A stretch of DNA of 64,000 bases, taken from assembly GCA_012840485.1 (NCBI GenBank), contig DULG01000019.1:62001-126000 (forward strand), given 5' to 3'. Position numbers and translations under genes: made by a program. Positions 17,060-26,442 of the stretch are shown here, piece by piece; the first letter of the stretch is position 1; every line of letters begins with the position of its first letter. Under the pieces are notes generated by a model. That model did not search any database. It had not been told where the DNA came from and saw only the letters and a program-made list of their open reading frames with translations. This stretch comes from Clostridia bacterium (GTDB lineage: Bacteria; Bacillota; Thermoanaerobacteria; Thermoanaerobacterales; Thermoanaerobacteraceae).

Positions 17060-17272
17060 ATGATTTATGTTACTCGCCTTAATAATGAGGAATTTGTCCT
17101 AAATGATGAATTAATAGAATTTATAGAAAAGACTCCTGATACTGTTATAAGTCTTACTACTGGTAAAAAAATAGTTGTAAAGGAAACACCTGATGAAATC
17201 ATACAAAAGGTGATTGACTACAAACAGAGGATTTTTAACTCACATCAAAAGGATAAAGAGGTGTTAAAATGA
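17060..17272 (+). CDS. flbD: Flagellar protein FlbD (SwrD family)
   Basis: FlbD/SwrD is a small cytoplasmic protein that boosts flagellar motor power in Bacillus. The 70-residue protein shows the family pattern MIYVTRLNNEEFVLNDELIEFIEKTPDTVISLTTGKKIVVKETPDEII. It lies between flgE and fliL as in Bacillus. The stop overlaps the fliL start (ATGA). Confidence 0.9.
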   Translation: MIYVTRLNNEEFVLNDELIEFIEKTPDTVISLTTGKKIVVKETPDEIIQKVIDYKQRIFNSHQKDKEVLK

Positions 17273-17676
17273 ATAATAAAACTATTTTAATAGTTATACT
17301 CACAGTAGTTATCTCTTTTGGGGCAGCCTTTATGTATTTTAATACTTTTGCTTCACCTCATAAACCTGTCGAAATAACCTATTATAATTATTCCCCTGGT
17401 GGAGAATTTATAACCAATTTAAGAGGTAATAACAAGTTTGTAAAAGTTTCTGTAGAATTACAAGTAGCAGATAAAAACACTTTAAAAGTACTAGAAGAGA
17501 GAAATCCTCAAATAAGAGATTTGATAATACAGATTTTGCGTGGAAAAACGGAGCAGGACATAGAAGGACCAGAAGGACAACAGAGATTAAAAACTGATAT
17601 AAAAAATGAGATAAATAAAATACTAGGTGAAGGGAAAATTGTAAATGTGTATTTTGATGAGTTTATCGTTCAATAG
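17269..17676 (+). CDS. fliL: Flagellar basal body-associated protein FliL
   Basis: FliL is a single-pass membrane protein that stabilises stators. The 135-residue protein has an N-terminal membrane segment (about 5-25, TILIVILTVVISFGAAFMYF). A short linker leads to the FliL domain (GGEFITNLRGNNKFVKVSVELQV ... IRDLIIQILRGKTEQDIEGPEGQQRLKTDIKNEINKIL), ending in the usual VYFDEFIVQ. Translation is probably coupled to flbD through the 4-base ATGA overlap. Confidence 0.95.
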   Translation: MNNKTILIVILTVVISFGAAFMYFNTFASPHKPVEITYYNYSPGGEFITNLRGNNKFVKVSVELQVADKNTLKVLEERNPQIRDLIIQILRGKTEQDIEGPEGQQRLKTDIKNEINKILGEGKIVNVYFDEFIVQ

Positions 17677-17691
17677 GGAGGAGGGGACCTT

Positions 17692-18687
17692 TTGGCTGAG
17701 ATATTATCCCAAAGTGAAATTGATGAACTATTAAAAGCCTTTAGTTCTGGTAGTTTAGATGCTAAAGAAATAAAAGTAGAGGAAAAAAAGAGTAAAAAAA
17801 TACGCCCTTATGACTTTAGAAGACCTAATAAATTTTCAAAAGAGCAGCTGAGAACTCTTCAAATGATTTTTGAAAATTTGGCGAGGTCTTTAACTACTTT
17901 TTTATCTGGGTATTTAAGGACAATGGCAAATGTAACAGTTATTTCAGTTGACCAAGTAACTTATTATGAGTTTAGCAATTCATTAAATAATCCCGTTTTT
18001 ATCGCTATACTTGATGCTTCTCCACTGGAAGGACCTTTCCTCCTGGAATTTAATAACAATACAACTTATGCTATCCTCGATAGAATTTTAGGAGGAAGAG
18101 GGAAGGGGGAACTTTTGGATAGGGAATATACTGAAATTGAAATTAATCTTTTAACAAAAATAGTAAGGCAAATATTACCTTTATTGAAAGAACCATGGAG
18201 TAATATAGTAGAAATTAATCCCTCTTTATTGAGAGTAGAAACTAATTCGCAATTTGCACAGATAATTTCTCCAAATGAAACAGTAGCCCTATGTACTCTC
18301 TCTATAAAAATCAATGAGACAGAGGGAATGATGAATTTTTGTATGCCCCATTTGACCCTAGAGCCTATTATTCCTAAATTGACAACTAAATTTTGGTTTT
18401 CTAGCATGAAAAAAGATGAAAAAATAAATTCTGATGTAATAAAAAATAAGATCAGCAAGACATATGTACCTCTCACTGTAGAGATTGGATCAGCTATTAT
18501 AAGCATAAGAGATCTTTTGAATTTTGAAGTAGGAGATATCATTATGTTAGACAAAAATTTTAAAGAACCAGTTGATGTAATAATTGATAAAAAAGTTAAA
18601 TTTAGAGGCATACCAGGCATAAAAAATAGGAAATACAGTGTAAAGATAACAGAAGTTATTTATAAAGGAGATGAAGAAAGTGAATGA
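17692..18687 (+). CDS. fliM: Flagellar motor switch protein FliM
   Basis: FliM is the middle C-ring protein that binds CheY-P. The 331-residue protein starts with the CheY-P docking peptide AEILSQSEIDELLKAF. The CheC-like middle domain follows (about 60-225) and then the SpoA/FliN-like C-terminal domain (about 245-330, PLTVEIGSAIISIRDLLNFEVGDIIMLD). The start is a TTG preceded by GGGAGGAGGGG; no better start is present. It overlaps the start region of fliY. Confidence 0.95.
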   Translation: MAEILSQSEIDELLKAFSSGSLDAKEIKVEEKKSKKIRPYDFRRPNKFSKEQLRTLQMIFENLARSLTTFLSGYLRTMANVTVISVDQVTYYEFSNSLNNPVFIAILDASPLEGPFLLEFNNNTTYAILDRILGGRGKGELLDREYTEIEINLLTKIVRQILPLLKEPWSNIVEINPSLLRVETNSQFAQIISPNETVALCTLSIKINETEGMMNFCMPHLTLEPIIPKLTTKFWFSSMKKDEKINSDVIKNKISKTYVPLTVEIGSAIISIRDLLNFEVGDIIMLDKNFKEPVDVIIDKKVKFRGIPGIKNRKYSVKITEVIYKGDEESE

Positions 18688-19804
18688 CTTTTTATCTCAA
18701 GAAGAAATAAATGCATTGTTAAAAGGCCTCACAGAAACAACTACGCAAAGTGAAGAAAAAGATGAAAAAAGCTTAACTGCGGAAGAAAAAGACATATTAG
18801 GGGAAATCGGGAATATAAGTTTTGGAACTTCTGCTACTACTTTATACACTTTGTTGAGAAATAAAGTTACAATTACTACTCCGAGAGTTTCAGTGCTTTC
18901 ATGGGAAGAATTACAAAAAGAATTCAATATACCTTACGTAGGAGTTGAAGTAGAATACACCCAAGGATTAATAGGACATAATCTTCTTATTCTTAAAAAA
19001 GAAGATGTGCTTAAGATGACTGACCTCATGATGGGGGGAGACGGCAAAGTAGAAGAAGGGGAAATCACAGATTTACATTTGAGTGCTATAGGAGAAGCAA
19101 TGAATCAAATGATAGGTTCTGCTGCTACTTCTTTATCTACTCTGCTAAATAAGACAATCCATATTTCACCTCCAAAAGCATTTATTGTTGACTTTGCTAC
19201 TTCGTTACCTGATGACCTAGCATTTCCTCATGGAGAAGTAGTAAAAATAGCTTTTAAGATGGAAGTAGGAGAGATAATTGACAGTGAAATTATGCAGCTT
19301 TTGCCTCTTGACTTTGCTAAGGAATTAGTTCGAGGAGTACTGTGGAAAGAAGAAGAAAAAGAAAAACCAGCAGAATTTCATGAAGAAAAATCTGATTCTG
19401 AAATAGAAAAGGAGGAAAAGCCCATCGTAAAAGATGCTGGAAAAGAAAGTACAAAAATGAAGGAGGTTAAGCAAAAAGTAAATGTGAGTCCTGTAGTCTT
19501 TCAAAATTTTGATGAAGGACCAACTTCCAAAGACAAGGAAGAAAAAGAGAATCTAGATTTAATCCTGGATGTACCTTTGACTATTACTGTTGAATTGGGA
19601 AAAACCAAGAAACTTATAAAAGATATTTTGGAATTGAGTGAGGGATCGATTTTAGAATTAGATAAATTGGCAGGAGAACCAGTAGATATTCTGGCAAATG
19701 GCAAATACATTGCTAAGGGGGAAGTGGTAGTAATAGATGAAAATTTTGGGGTAAGAATTGTAGATATAGTACACCAAAGTAAAAGAATTAGCAATATAGA
19801 ATAA
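18680..19804 (+). CDS. fliY: Flagellar switch phosphatase FliY (CheC-like + FliN domains)
   Basis: FliY is the C-ring protein of Gram-positive bacteria that combines FliN with CheY-P phosphatase activity. The protein begins with a CheY-binding-like peptide (DFLSQEEINALLKGL). A CheC-type domain with two phosphatase motifs (LGEIGNISFGTSATTL and LSAIGEAMNQMIGSAATSLS) follows, then an acidic linker and a C-terminal SpoA/FliN domain (VPLTITVELGKTKKLIKDILELSEGSILELDKLAGEPVDI). The ORF track ATG at 18671 abuts its AAAGGAG, while the in-frame GTG at 18680 is nine bases away, so I chose GTG. With CheC it probably supplies the phosphatase role of the missing CheZ. Confidence 0.94.
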   Translation: MNDFLSQEEINALLKGLTETTTQSEEKDEKSLTAEEKDILGEIGNISFGTSATTLYTLLRNKVTITTPRVSVLSWEELQKEFNIPYVGVEVEYTQGLIGHNLLILKKEDVLKMTDLMMGGDGKVEEGEITDLHLSAIGEAMNQMIGSAATSLSTLLNKTIHISPPKAFIVDFATSLPDDLAFPHGEVVKIAFKMEVGEIIDSEIMQLLPLDFAKELVRGVLWKEEEKEKPAEFHEEKSDSEIEKEEKPIVKDAGKESTKMKEVKQKVNVSPVVFQNFDEGPTSKDKEEKENLDLILDVPLTITVELGKTKKLIKDILELSEGSILELDKLAGEPVDILANGKYIAKGEVVVIDENFGVRIVDIVHQSKRISNIE

Positions 19805-19823
19805 GATGAAGGAGGAATCATTT

Positions 19824-20183
19824 GTGAGCAAAATTATGATAGTTGATGATGCTGCTTTTATGAGGATGATGATTAAAGATATTATTTCAAAAAATAATTT
19901 AGGAAGCATAGTAGAAGCAGAAAATGGCGCTGTAGCAGTAGAAAAATATTTTCAAGAAAATCCAGATTTAGTAATAATGGATATTACTATGCCAGAAATG
20001 GATGGAATACAGGCTGTAAAAGCAATACGTTCAAAAGACCCTAATGCAAAAATAATAATGTGTTCTGCTATGGGACAACAGGCAATGGTTATTGAAGCTA
20101 TACAAGCAGGTGCCAAAGATTTCATTGTCAAGCCTTTTCAACCAGACAGAGTAGTAGAAGCAATTAGAAAAATATTAAAGTGA
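19824..20183 (+). CDS. cheY: Chemotaxis response regulator CheY
   Basis: CheY carries the phosphoryl signal from CheA to FliM/FliY. It is a single receiver domain of 119 residues. The acidic pair is at Asp8-Asp9, the phospho-acceptor at Asp53 (DLVIMDITMPEMDG), the switch Ser81 in MCSAMGQQ, and Lys103 in FIVKPF. The AAGGAGG at 19809-19815 is eight bases before the GTG at 19824, so I preferred it to the track start at 19806. As in Bacillus, it sits inside the switch-gene block, between fliY and fliO. Confidence 0.95.
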   Translation: MSKIMIVDDAAFMRMMIKDIISKNNLGSIVEAENGAVAVEKYFQENPDLVIMDITMPEMDGIQAVKAIRSKDPNAKIIMCSAMGQQAMVIEAIQAGAKDFIVKPFQPDRVVEAIRKILK

Positions 20184-20193
20184 GGCGCTTAAA

Positions 20194-20571
20194 GTGTCTA
20201 ACAGTTCAGAATATGTATTCCAGTTAATAGGGTATTTGATTATTTTTCTTTTAGTAATTGGATTGGCTTTTTATATTACTCGCTTGATAGGGCAAAGCAC
20301 TATTAAGTATACTCGTTCAAATAATTTAAATATAATTGACTATATACTTTTAGGTAAAGACAAGGGATTGTATATTGTAAAAGTGGGAACTAAGTATTTT
20401 CTTATAGGTGTAACTAATAGCAGTATAAATTATATTTCAGAGATAGAAGGGGAAAGTATAAAAATTCAAACAGAAACTAGAGATTTCTCAACAAATTTAA
20501 ATATTTCTATTGAAAAATTAAAGCAATTAAAAAATAGATACCTATCTAAAAAAGATGGTGATAAAAAATGA
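20194..20571 (+). CDS. fliO: Flagellar biosynthesis protein FliO (FliZ of Bacillus)
   Basis: FliO helps assemble FliP in the export gate. The 125-residue protein has one membrane segment at about 9-29 ([23 protein letters not shown]) and a small cytoplasmic beta-rich domain ([39 protein letters not shown]), the FliO layout. A GTG start follows GTGAGGCG. It overlaps fliP by the ATGA junction. It is poorly conserved in sequence; position and architecture decide the call. Confidence 0.87.
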   Translation: MSNSSEYVFQLIGYLIIFLLVIGLAFYITRLIGQSTIKYTRSNNLNIIDYILLGKDKGLYIVKVGTKYFLIGVTNSSINYISEIEGESIKIQTETRDFSTNLNISIEKLKQLKNRYLSKKDGDKK

Positions 20572-21233
20572 ATGTGGGAAATTTAGCATCTACAGTAACA
20601 TCGCCTTCAAATATAGCTACAAGTTTGCAAATAGTTTTTTTGCTTACAGTACTTACGTTAGCCCCATCTGTCCTAATAATGATGACTTCTTTTACAAGAA
20701 TAGTGATAGTTTTGTCCTTTTTAAGAAACGCGTTGGGACTTCAGCAAATGCCTCCTAACCAAGTATTAATTGGGTTAGCCTTATTTCTTACTTTGTTTAT
20801 AATGGCTCCAGTAGGAGAAGATATCAACAATAATGCTATTAAACCTTACGCTGAAGGAAAAATATCACAAGAACAAGCCTATCAAAATGTTATAAAACCG
20901 CTGAAAAATTTTATGTTAAAGCAAACAAGGCAAAACGATTTAAACCTTTTTATAAGTTTAGCTAAAATTAATGTTGATAATACGGAAGAACTACCAATGA
21001 GGGTGATTATTCCTTCTTTTATTATAAGTGAATTAAAAACCGCTTTTGAAATTGGCTTTATAATTTACATTCCCTTTTTAATAATTGATATAGTAGTTGC
21101 CAGTGTCTTAATGTCTATGGGGATGTTTATGTTGCCACCTGTTTTAATATCTCTGCCTTTTAAAGTGTTGCTCTTTATTTTAGTAGATGGGTGGAACTTA
21201 GTTGTAAAATCTTTAATTTTAGGTTTTAGATAG
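20568..21233 (+). CDS. fliP: Flagellar export gate protein FliP
   Basis: FliP is the main subunit of the export gate. The 221-residue protein has several membrane segments. The family motifs are [50 protein letters not shown] and [44 protein letters not shown]. The N-terminal hydrophobic stretch may act as a signal sequence, as in other FliPs, but it is short here. Confidence 0.97.
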   Translation: MNVGNLASTVTSPSNIATSLQIVFLLTVLTLAPSVLIMMTSFTRIVIVLSFLRNALGLQQMPPNQVLIGLALFLTLFIMAPVGEDINNNAIKPYAEGKISQEQAYQNVIKPLKNFMLKQTRQNDLNLFISLAKINVDNTEELPMRVIIPSFIISELKTAFEIGFIIYIPFLIIDIVVASVLMSMGMFMLPPVLISLPFKVLLFILVDGWNLVVKSLILGFR

Positions 21234-21245
21234 GAGATGAAAAAA

Positions 21246-21515
21246 ATGAATCCAGCAGTTGTCATTGACATTGGAAGAGGGGCTTTGACTGTCGCATTGA
21301 CAGTCGCTGCACCTCTATTGGGTATAGCATTGGGAGTAGGACTTTTAATTAGCATTTTTCAGGCTACTACCCAAATACAGGAACAAACTTTATCTTTTGT
21401 ACCAAAGATTGTAGCTGTCCTCATTAGTTTAATTTTATTTGGCCCTTGGATGCTCACAACTTTAGTAAATTACACTCAAAGATTATTTTTAAATATCAAT
21501 AACTTTATAAAGTGA
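21246..21515 (+). CDS. fliQ: Flagellar export gate protein FliQ
   Basis: FliQ is the small helical-hairpin subunit of the gate. It has 89 residues and two membrane segments (about 13-37 and 53-75), with the family pattern GLLISIFQATTQIQEQTLSFVPKI. The track ATG at 21237 abuts the AGGAG, while the ATG at 21246 lies nine bases after it and yields the standard 89-residue length, so I chose 21246. Confidence 0.96.
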   Translation: MNPAVVIDIGRGALTVALTVAAPLLGIALGVGLLISIFQATTQIQEQTLSFVPKIVAVLISLILFGPWMLTTLVNYTQRLFLNINNFIK

Positions 21516-21521
21516 TGCAAT

Positions 21522-22304
21522 ATGAATATAATTGAAGATTTACTTCAAAATTTTCAACTCTTTATATTAATTTTCGTGAGAATGCTGGGAATCTTTATAC
21601 TTACCCCTTTTTTTGGTACAAAAAATGTTCCTACTGTTTTTAAAGTAGGATTAGGTTTTTTTGCTGCAATAATCGTCTTTGATACTATGGAACCAGTAGC
21701 TTTACAAATAAATAATATTTTTGATTATTTTCTAGTAGTAATAGCTGAGTTTACAGTTGGACTGGTAATAGGATTAGCCTCAATGATATCCTTCAGTGCT
21801 ATACATTTAGCAGGTCAGCTAATTGATTATCAGTTGGGTTTTGGACTAGTAAACATTTTAGACATACATAGTGAAACCCAAGTTCCTTTAATGGGGAATT
21901 TCATATATATTTTGACAATCCTTATCTTCATGCTTATGAATGGCCATTATATATTATTTACAATGCTGGCTAAAAGTGTTGATATAATTCCTATTGGGAA
22001 AGTTGCTTTTGATTTATCTAGTATGTCTCAAGTTCTAACTAAAATGGTTTCTGACATGTTTGTATTAGGTTTTAGAATAAGTGTCCCCATAATTTTGACA
22101 ACAGTTATGACAGATTTAACTTTGGGAATAATTTCTCGCACTATACCTCAACTTAATGTCTTTATGGTAGGCATGCCAGCAAAAATTCTAGTCGGAATAT
22201 TTACTTTGCTTATCATGCTGCCAATGTACATTGCTATTATAGACTTTTTGTTCAATGGAATGAACGCTGATATATTTAGATTGATGAAATTTATGACAAG
22301 GTGA
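21522..22304 (+). CDS. fliR: Flagellar export gate protein FliR
   Basis: FliR completes the FliPQR gate. The 260-residue polytopic protein has about six membrane segments. Conserved stretches include FILIFVRMLGIFILTPFFGTKNVPTVFKVGLG, AGQLIDYQLGFGLVNILDIHSETQVPLMGNF and RTIPQLNVFMVGMPAKILVG. Its stop overlaps the GTG of the flhB reading frame, but flhB translation probably begins at the TTG at 22310. Confidence 0.96.
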   Translation: MNIIEDLLQNFQLFILIFVRMLGIFILTPFFGTKNVPTVFKVGLGFFAAIIVFDTMEPVALQINNIFDYFLVVIAEFTVGLVIGLASMISFSAIHLAGQLIDYQLGFGLVNILDIHSETQVPLMGNFIYILTILIFMLMNGHYILFTMLAKSVDIIPIGKVAFDLSSMSQVLTKMVSDMFVLGFRISVPIILTTVMTDLTLGIISRTIPQLNVFMVGMPAKILVGIFTLLIMLPMYIAIIDFLFNGMNADIFRLMKFMTR

Positions 22305-22309
22305 TAATT

Positions 22310-23392
22310 TTGAGTAAGATAAATTTACAACTTTTTGCAGAAGAAAAAACTGAACCAGCTACTCCTAAAAGGCGTCAAGATGCCCGCAAAAAAGGACAAG
22401 TATTTCAAAGTAGGGAAATAACTTCAGCTTTGATAATTATCACGGGTTTTTTAATGATAAATTTATTGGCAATGCCCTCATTAGCAAAATTTAAGGCATT
22501 AATGAGATATTTGATTTTAACATATTCAGGCGCTAATGATGATGTCTTCAATCCTATAAGAATACACGGTTTACTCAAGTACATATTTCAGGAAGGCCTT
22601 TTAATTGCTGCACCTATAATTTTATTAATTTTTGTTGCATCTCTTTTTGCTACCTATTTCCAGGTGGGTTTTGTCTTTACTACTGAAGCTCTAACTTTTA
22701 AATTAGAAAGATTGAGTCCTGTGGAAGGATTTAAAAGAATTTTTTCAAAAAGGTCATTAGTAGAATTAGCTAAATCTATTGTTAAAGTAGTAGTCCTTTT
22801 TTACATAATGTACTCCTTTTTAGTCTCACAATACAAAGGAGTGCCAATGCTTCTTGATATGTCAGTTCAAGATATATTAAAATACGCATTAAATATACTT
22901 TTTGGAATTACTATTAGAATCGGTATTGTGCTTGTTGTCCTTGGAGTATTAGATTACTTCTTTCAGTGGAGAGAATATGAGACAAGCCTCAAGATGAGCA
23001 AAGAAGACATAAAGGAAGAGTTTAAAGAAACGGAAGGAAATCCTCAGATAAAAACAGAGATAAGGAAAAAACAGCGACAAATTTCCATGAGAAGAATGAT
23101 GGAGGACTTAAAAAAAGCAGATGTTGTAATAACAAACCCTACTCACTTTGCTGTAGCTTTGATGTACGATAGCAATGTCAATAACGCACCTGTTGTAGTA
23201 GCGAAAGGTCAAGATATTATTGCTATTAGAATAAAGGAGGAGGCACAGAAATTAAATATTCCTATAGTTGAAAACAAACCATTGGCTCAAGCCTTGTATA
23301 AGTCAACTGAAATAGGAGATATGATTCCGCCAGAACTTTATCAAGCTGTAGCTGAAGTGCTGGCATACGTCTACAGTTTAAAGGGAGAATAG
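22310..23392 (+). CDS. flhB: Flagellar export apparatus protein FlhB
   Basis: FlhB controls substrate-class switching with FliK. The 360-residue protein has an amphipathic N-terminus (LFAEEKTEPATPKRRQDARKKGQV), four membrane segments, and a cytoplasmic domain with the self-cleaving NPTH at about residues 276-279 (VVITNPTHFAVALMYD). AGGTG at 22299-22303 sits six bases before a TTG at 22310; the track GTG at 22301 lies inside that ribosome site, so TTG is preferred. The start is moderately certain; the identity is not in doubt. Confidence 0.95.
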   Translation: MSKINLQLFAEEKTEPATPKRRQDARKKGQVFQSREITSALIIITGFLMINLLAMPSLAKFKALMRYLILTYSGANDDVFNPIRIHGLLKYIFQEGLLIAAPIILLIFVASLFATYFQVGFVFTTEALTFKLERLSPVEGFKRIFSKRSLVELAKSIVKVVVLFYIMYSFLVSQYKGVPMLLDMSVQDILKYALNILFGITIRIGIVLVVLGVLDYFFQWREYETSLKMSKEDIKEEFKETEGNPQIKTEIRKKQRQISMRRMMEDLKKADVVITNPTHFAVALMYDSNVNNAPVVVAKGQDIIAIRIKEEAQKLNIPIVENKPLAQALYKSTEIGDMIPPELYQAVAEVLAYVYSLKGE

Positions 23393-23402
23393 GAGGGATA
23401 AT

Positions 23403-25424
23403 TTGAAAACCTCTGAACTTACAGTTGCTCTTTTGGTAGTGGGAATAGTATTGCTTATAATAATCCCTGTACCACCAGTTATTATAGACTTTTTGTTAGT
23501 ATTTAACATAACTTTGTCTATAATAATACTTTTGACTACTATGTATGTGAAAGATGCATTAGATTTTTATATATTTCCCTCTGTATTATTGATAACTACT
23601 CTTTTGAGACTGGCTCTTAACATTTCAAGTACTAGACTTATTTTGACAAATGCATACGCGGGAGGCGTGATACAAGCTTTTGGAAGCTTTGTAATAGGAG
23701 GAAATCCTGTTGTAGGTTTCATTATTTTCTTGATAATTGCAATTGTACAATTTATCGTCATCACAAAAGGAGCAGAGAGGGTATCAGAAGTGTCAGCCAG
23801 ATTTACTTTGGATGCAATGCCGGGAAAGCAGATGGCAATAGATGCTGATTTAAGCGCAGGCCTTATCACAGAAAAAGAAGCTAGAGAGCGAAGAGAGGAA
23901 ATACAGCAGGAAGCAAGATTTTATGGTGCTATGGATGGGGCTAGCAAGTTTGTTAAAGGAGATGCCATTGTTTCAATAGTTGTAATAATAATAAACATTG
24001 TAGCAGGTTTTATCATTGGAATGGCAATGAAAGGGATGGATGCAAACAAAGCCTTGCACACTTATACCCTTTTAACAGTGGGAGAAGGACTGGTAAATCA
24101 AATACCTGCTCTTTTAATCTCAACAGCTACAGGAATGATTGTCACACGTTCAGCTTCTGAGTCAAATTTAGGAGGAGATCTAATAAAACAACTTTTCAAT
24201 CAACCTCAAATTTTAAAAGTGGCAGGTGGGTTACTCTTTGCACTGGTATTGGTACCTTCTTTACCTAAACTCCCCCTTATCTTAATGGGTTCATTGTTTG
24301 CATATCTTGGATTTGCAGGAACTCAAAAAGTAACAATAAAAGAAGAAGAACAAGAAGAAAACATAAAAGAGTTAGAGAATATAAGAGATCCTAAGAAGGT
24401 ATATGAACTATTGCAAGTAGACCCTATTGAGCTGGAGTTTGGTTATGAATTAATTCCTCTTGCAAGTGGAGAACTGTTAGATAGAATTGTAATGATAAGA
24501 AGGCAAATTGCTCTTGAACTAGGTATTGTAGTGCCAATGATCCGTTTAAGAGATAATATTCAATTGAAGCCTGATGAATATGTAATAAAAATTAAAGGGA
24601 ATGAAATTGCAAAAGGAAAAGTATATGTGGACAGATACATGGCTATGACTGCAGGAGAAATAGAAGAAGATATTTCTGGAATTTGCGAAAGAGAACCAGC
24701 TTTTGGGCTTCCAGCCATATGGGTAGATGAAACTGAAAGAGCAAAGGTAGAAGCAAGAGGTTACACAGTAGTAGATGTACCCTCTGTCATAGCCACTCAT
24801 CTTACCCATATCATCAGGCAACATGCCCATGAGCTTTTAGGAAGACAAGAGGTTCAAAGTTTAATTGACAATGTCAAAACTACAAATCCTGCCTTAATAG
24901 AAGAATTAGTTCCTAAGATTTTGACAATTGGGGAAATACAAAAAGTGCTTTCTAATTTGTTAAGAGAAGGTCTGTCTATAAGAGACTTAGTAACTATATT
25001 AGAAACATTGGCAGATTATGCACCTATAATCAGGGACACAGATGTGTTGACTGAATACGTAAGACAGGCTTTAGCACGGACTATTTCCAACAAATACGCC
25101 CCTGAGGGGAAAATTGGAGTAATAACATTAGATCCAACGGTAGAGCAATTGATATCTTCTAATATAACCCAGACAGAACATGGGTCTTATTTAGCATTAG
25201 AGCCCTCTGTTGCCCAAAAAATTTTAAAAAGCCTTCATGAATTAGTTAAAAAAGTTACTATAAAAGGAGAGCAACCTATAATTTTGACAGGGCCAGTTAC
25301 GAGATTTTATTTAAGAAAATTGGTAGAGCAAATTTCTTCCGACATTGTCGTGCTTTCTTATAATGAGCTTTTGCCCAATGTAGAAGTTACTTCTATAGGG
25401 ATGGTGAGGTTAAATGAAGGTTAA
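23403..25424 (+). CDS. flhA: Flagellar export protein FlhA
   Basis: FlhA is the large proton-driven export channel ring. The 673-residue protein has about eight N-terminal membrane segments and the FHIPEP signature region (SARFTLDAMPGKQMAIDADLSAGLI). A large cytoplasmic domain from about residue 330 binds chaperone-substrate complexes. The start is a TTG with AGGAGGG upstream. The last 11 bases overlap flhF. Confidence 0.97.
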   Translation: MKTSELTVALLVVGIVLLIIIPVPPVIIDFLLVFNITLSIIILLTTMYVKDALDFYIFPSVLLITTLLRLALNISSTRLILTNAYAGGVIQAFGSFVIGGNPVVGFIIFLIIAIVQFIVITKGAERVSEVSARFTLDAMPGKQMAIDADLSAGLITEKEARERREEIQQEARFYGAMDGASKFVKGDAIVSIVVIIINIVAGFIIGMAMKGMDANKALHTYTLLTVGEGLVNQIPALLISTATGMIVTRSASESNLGGDLIKQLFNQPQILKVAGGLLFALVLVPSLPKLPLILMGSLFAYLGFAGTQKVTIKEEEQEENIKELENIRDPKKVYELLQVDPIELEFGYELIPLASGELLDRIVMIRRQIALELGIVVPMIRLRDNIQLKPDEYVIKIKGNEIAKGKVYVDRYMAMTAGEIEEDISGICEREPAFGLPAIWVDETERAKVEARGYTVVDVPSVIATHLTHIIRQHAHELLGRQEVQSLIDNVKTTNPALIEELVPKILTIGEIQKVLSNLLREGLSIRDLVTILETLADYAPIIRDTDVLTEYVRQALARTISNKYAPEGKIGVITLDPTVEQLISSNITQTEHGSYLALEPSVAQKILKSLHELVKKVTIKGEQPIILTGPVTRFYLRKLVEQISSDIVVLSYNELLPNVEVTSIGMVRLNEG

Positions 25425-26439
25425 AAAGTACATTGCCAATGACTATCAAGAGGCTTTGAGAATGATAAAAGCGGAGATGGGTAGCAATGCAGTAATACTT
25501 CATCAAAATCGAATTAAAGAAAAGGGGCTTAAGGGACTTTTTAAAAAAAGTAAAGTGGAAGTTGTGGCAGCAGTGGAGGATTTTCCCCCGATGACAGTAA
25601 AGGAAACCGTCACAAAGAAGGACATAAATGAACTTAAAAATTTGATCAAAAATATGACAACTTATAAAAATGGACATGATACCCAAGAACAAGAAAAAAC
25701 TGTGGTTTATAAATTGATAAATTATGGAATAGAAAAAGAAGTTACTCAGCTATTGAGTGATGGAATTGATGATTTAGATAACAACGGAATTAAAATTTTA
25801 AAACAGAGAATAGAAGCTTTTGTAGGTCCTCCTCAAAAATTGAATACTGAGAAGAATAAAAAGATTCTGTTTGTAGGACCTACAGGGGTAGGGAAGACCA
25901 CTACAATTGCAAAAATCGCCTCAAATCTTATATTAAATGAAAATAAAAAGGTAATGCTCCTCACTGCCGATATTTTTAGGATAGCAGCAGTGGAACAATT
26001 AAAGACATATGGAGAAATTTTAGGGGCGCCTGTAAAAATTGTAAATAATATTTTTGAACTTCATAGGCTCCAGCCAGAGTTTGAAAAATATGATGTTGTG
26101 CTAATCGACACTGCAGGAAGGAGTCATAAAGATGAAACCCGCATAAATGAATTAAAAACTTTTATAAAATATGCTAACTGTGATGAAATTTATCTATGCT
26201 TAAGTGCTACTACCAAATCAGAAGACCTAAAAGAAGTGATAAGAAAATACGAATTTGTAGGGAATTATAAATTGCTTTTTACAAAACTGGATGAAACCGA
26301 TAATTACAGTTCTATTTTAAATGCGATTTATTATTCAGGGCGACCAATTTCTTATTTTACTATAGGGCAAATAGTCCCTGACGATATAACTTTAGCAGAA
26401 AGTGATATCATTGTCTCTAGCATAGTAAAGGGGAATTAG
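25414..26439 (+). CDS. flhF: Flagellar SRP-like GTPase FlhF
   Basis: FlhF sets the place and number of flagella. It is one of the three SRP-type GTPases (with Ffh and FtsY). The 341-residue protein has a basic N-domain (KVKKYIANDYQEALRMIKAEMGSNAVILHQNRI), a linker, and the NG GTPase core. P-loop GPTGVGKT lies at 155-162, TADIFRIAAVEQLKTYGE downstream, then DTAGRSHKD and TKLDETDNYSSI. It is followed by its partner FlhG. Confidence 0.96.
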   Translation: MKVKKYIANDYQEALRMIKAEMGSNAVILHQNRIKEKGLKGLFKKSKVEVVAAVEDFPPMTVKETVTKKDINELKNLIKNMTTYKNGHDTQEQEKTVVYKLINYGIEKEVTQLLSDGIDDLDNNGIKILKQRIEAFVGPPQKLNTEKNKKILFVGPTGVGKTTTIAKIASNLILNENKKVMLLTADIFRIAAVEQLKTYGEILGAPVKIVNNIFELHRLQPEFEKYDVVLIDTAGRSHKDETRINELKTFIKYANCDEIYLCLSATTKSEDLKEVIRKYEFVGNYKLLFTKLDETDNYSSILNAIYYSGRPISYFTIGQIVPDDITLAESDIIVSSIVKGN

Positions 26440-26442
26440 CCT

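Noticed and set aside
18066-18620. 184-residue minus-strand ORF
   Set aside because: It is antisense to fliM, which is clearly coding; the composition is that of an AT-rich shadow frame.
20555-20758. 67-residue plus-strand ORF
   Set aside because: It is out of frame within fliO and fliP, which are both convincing.
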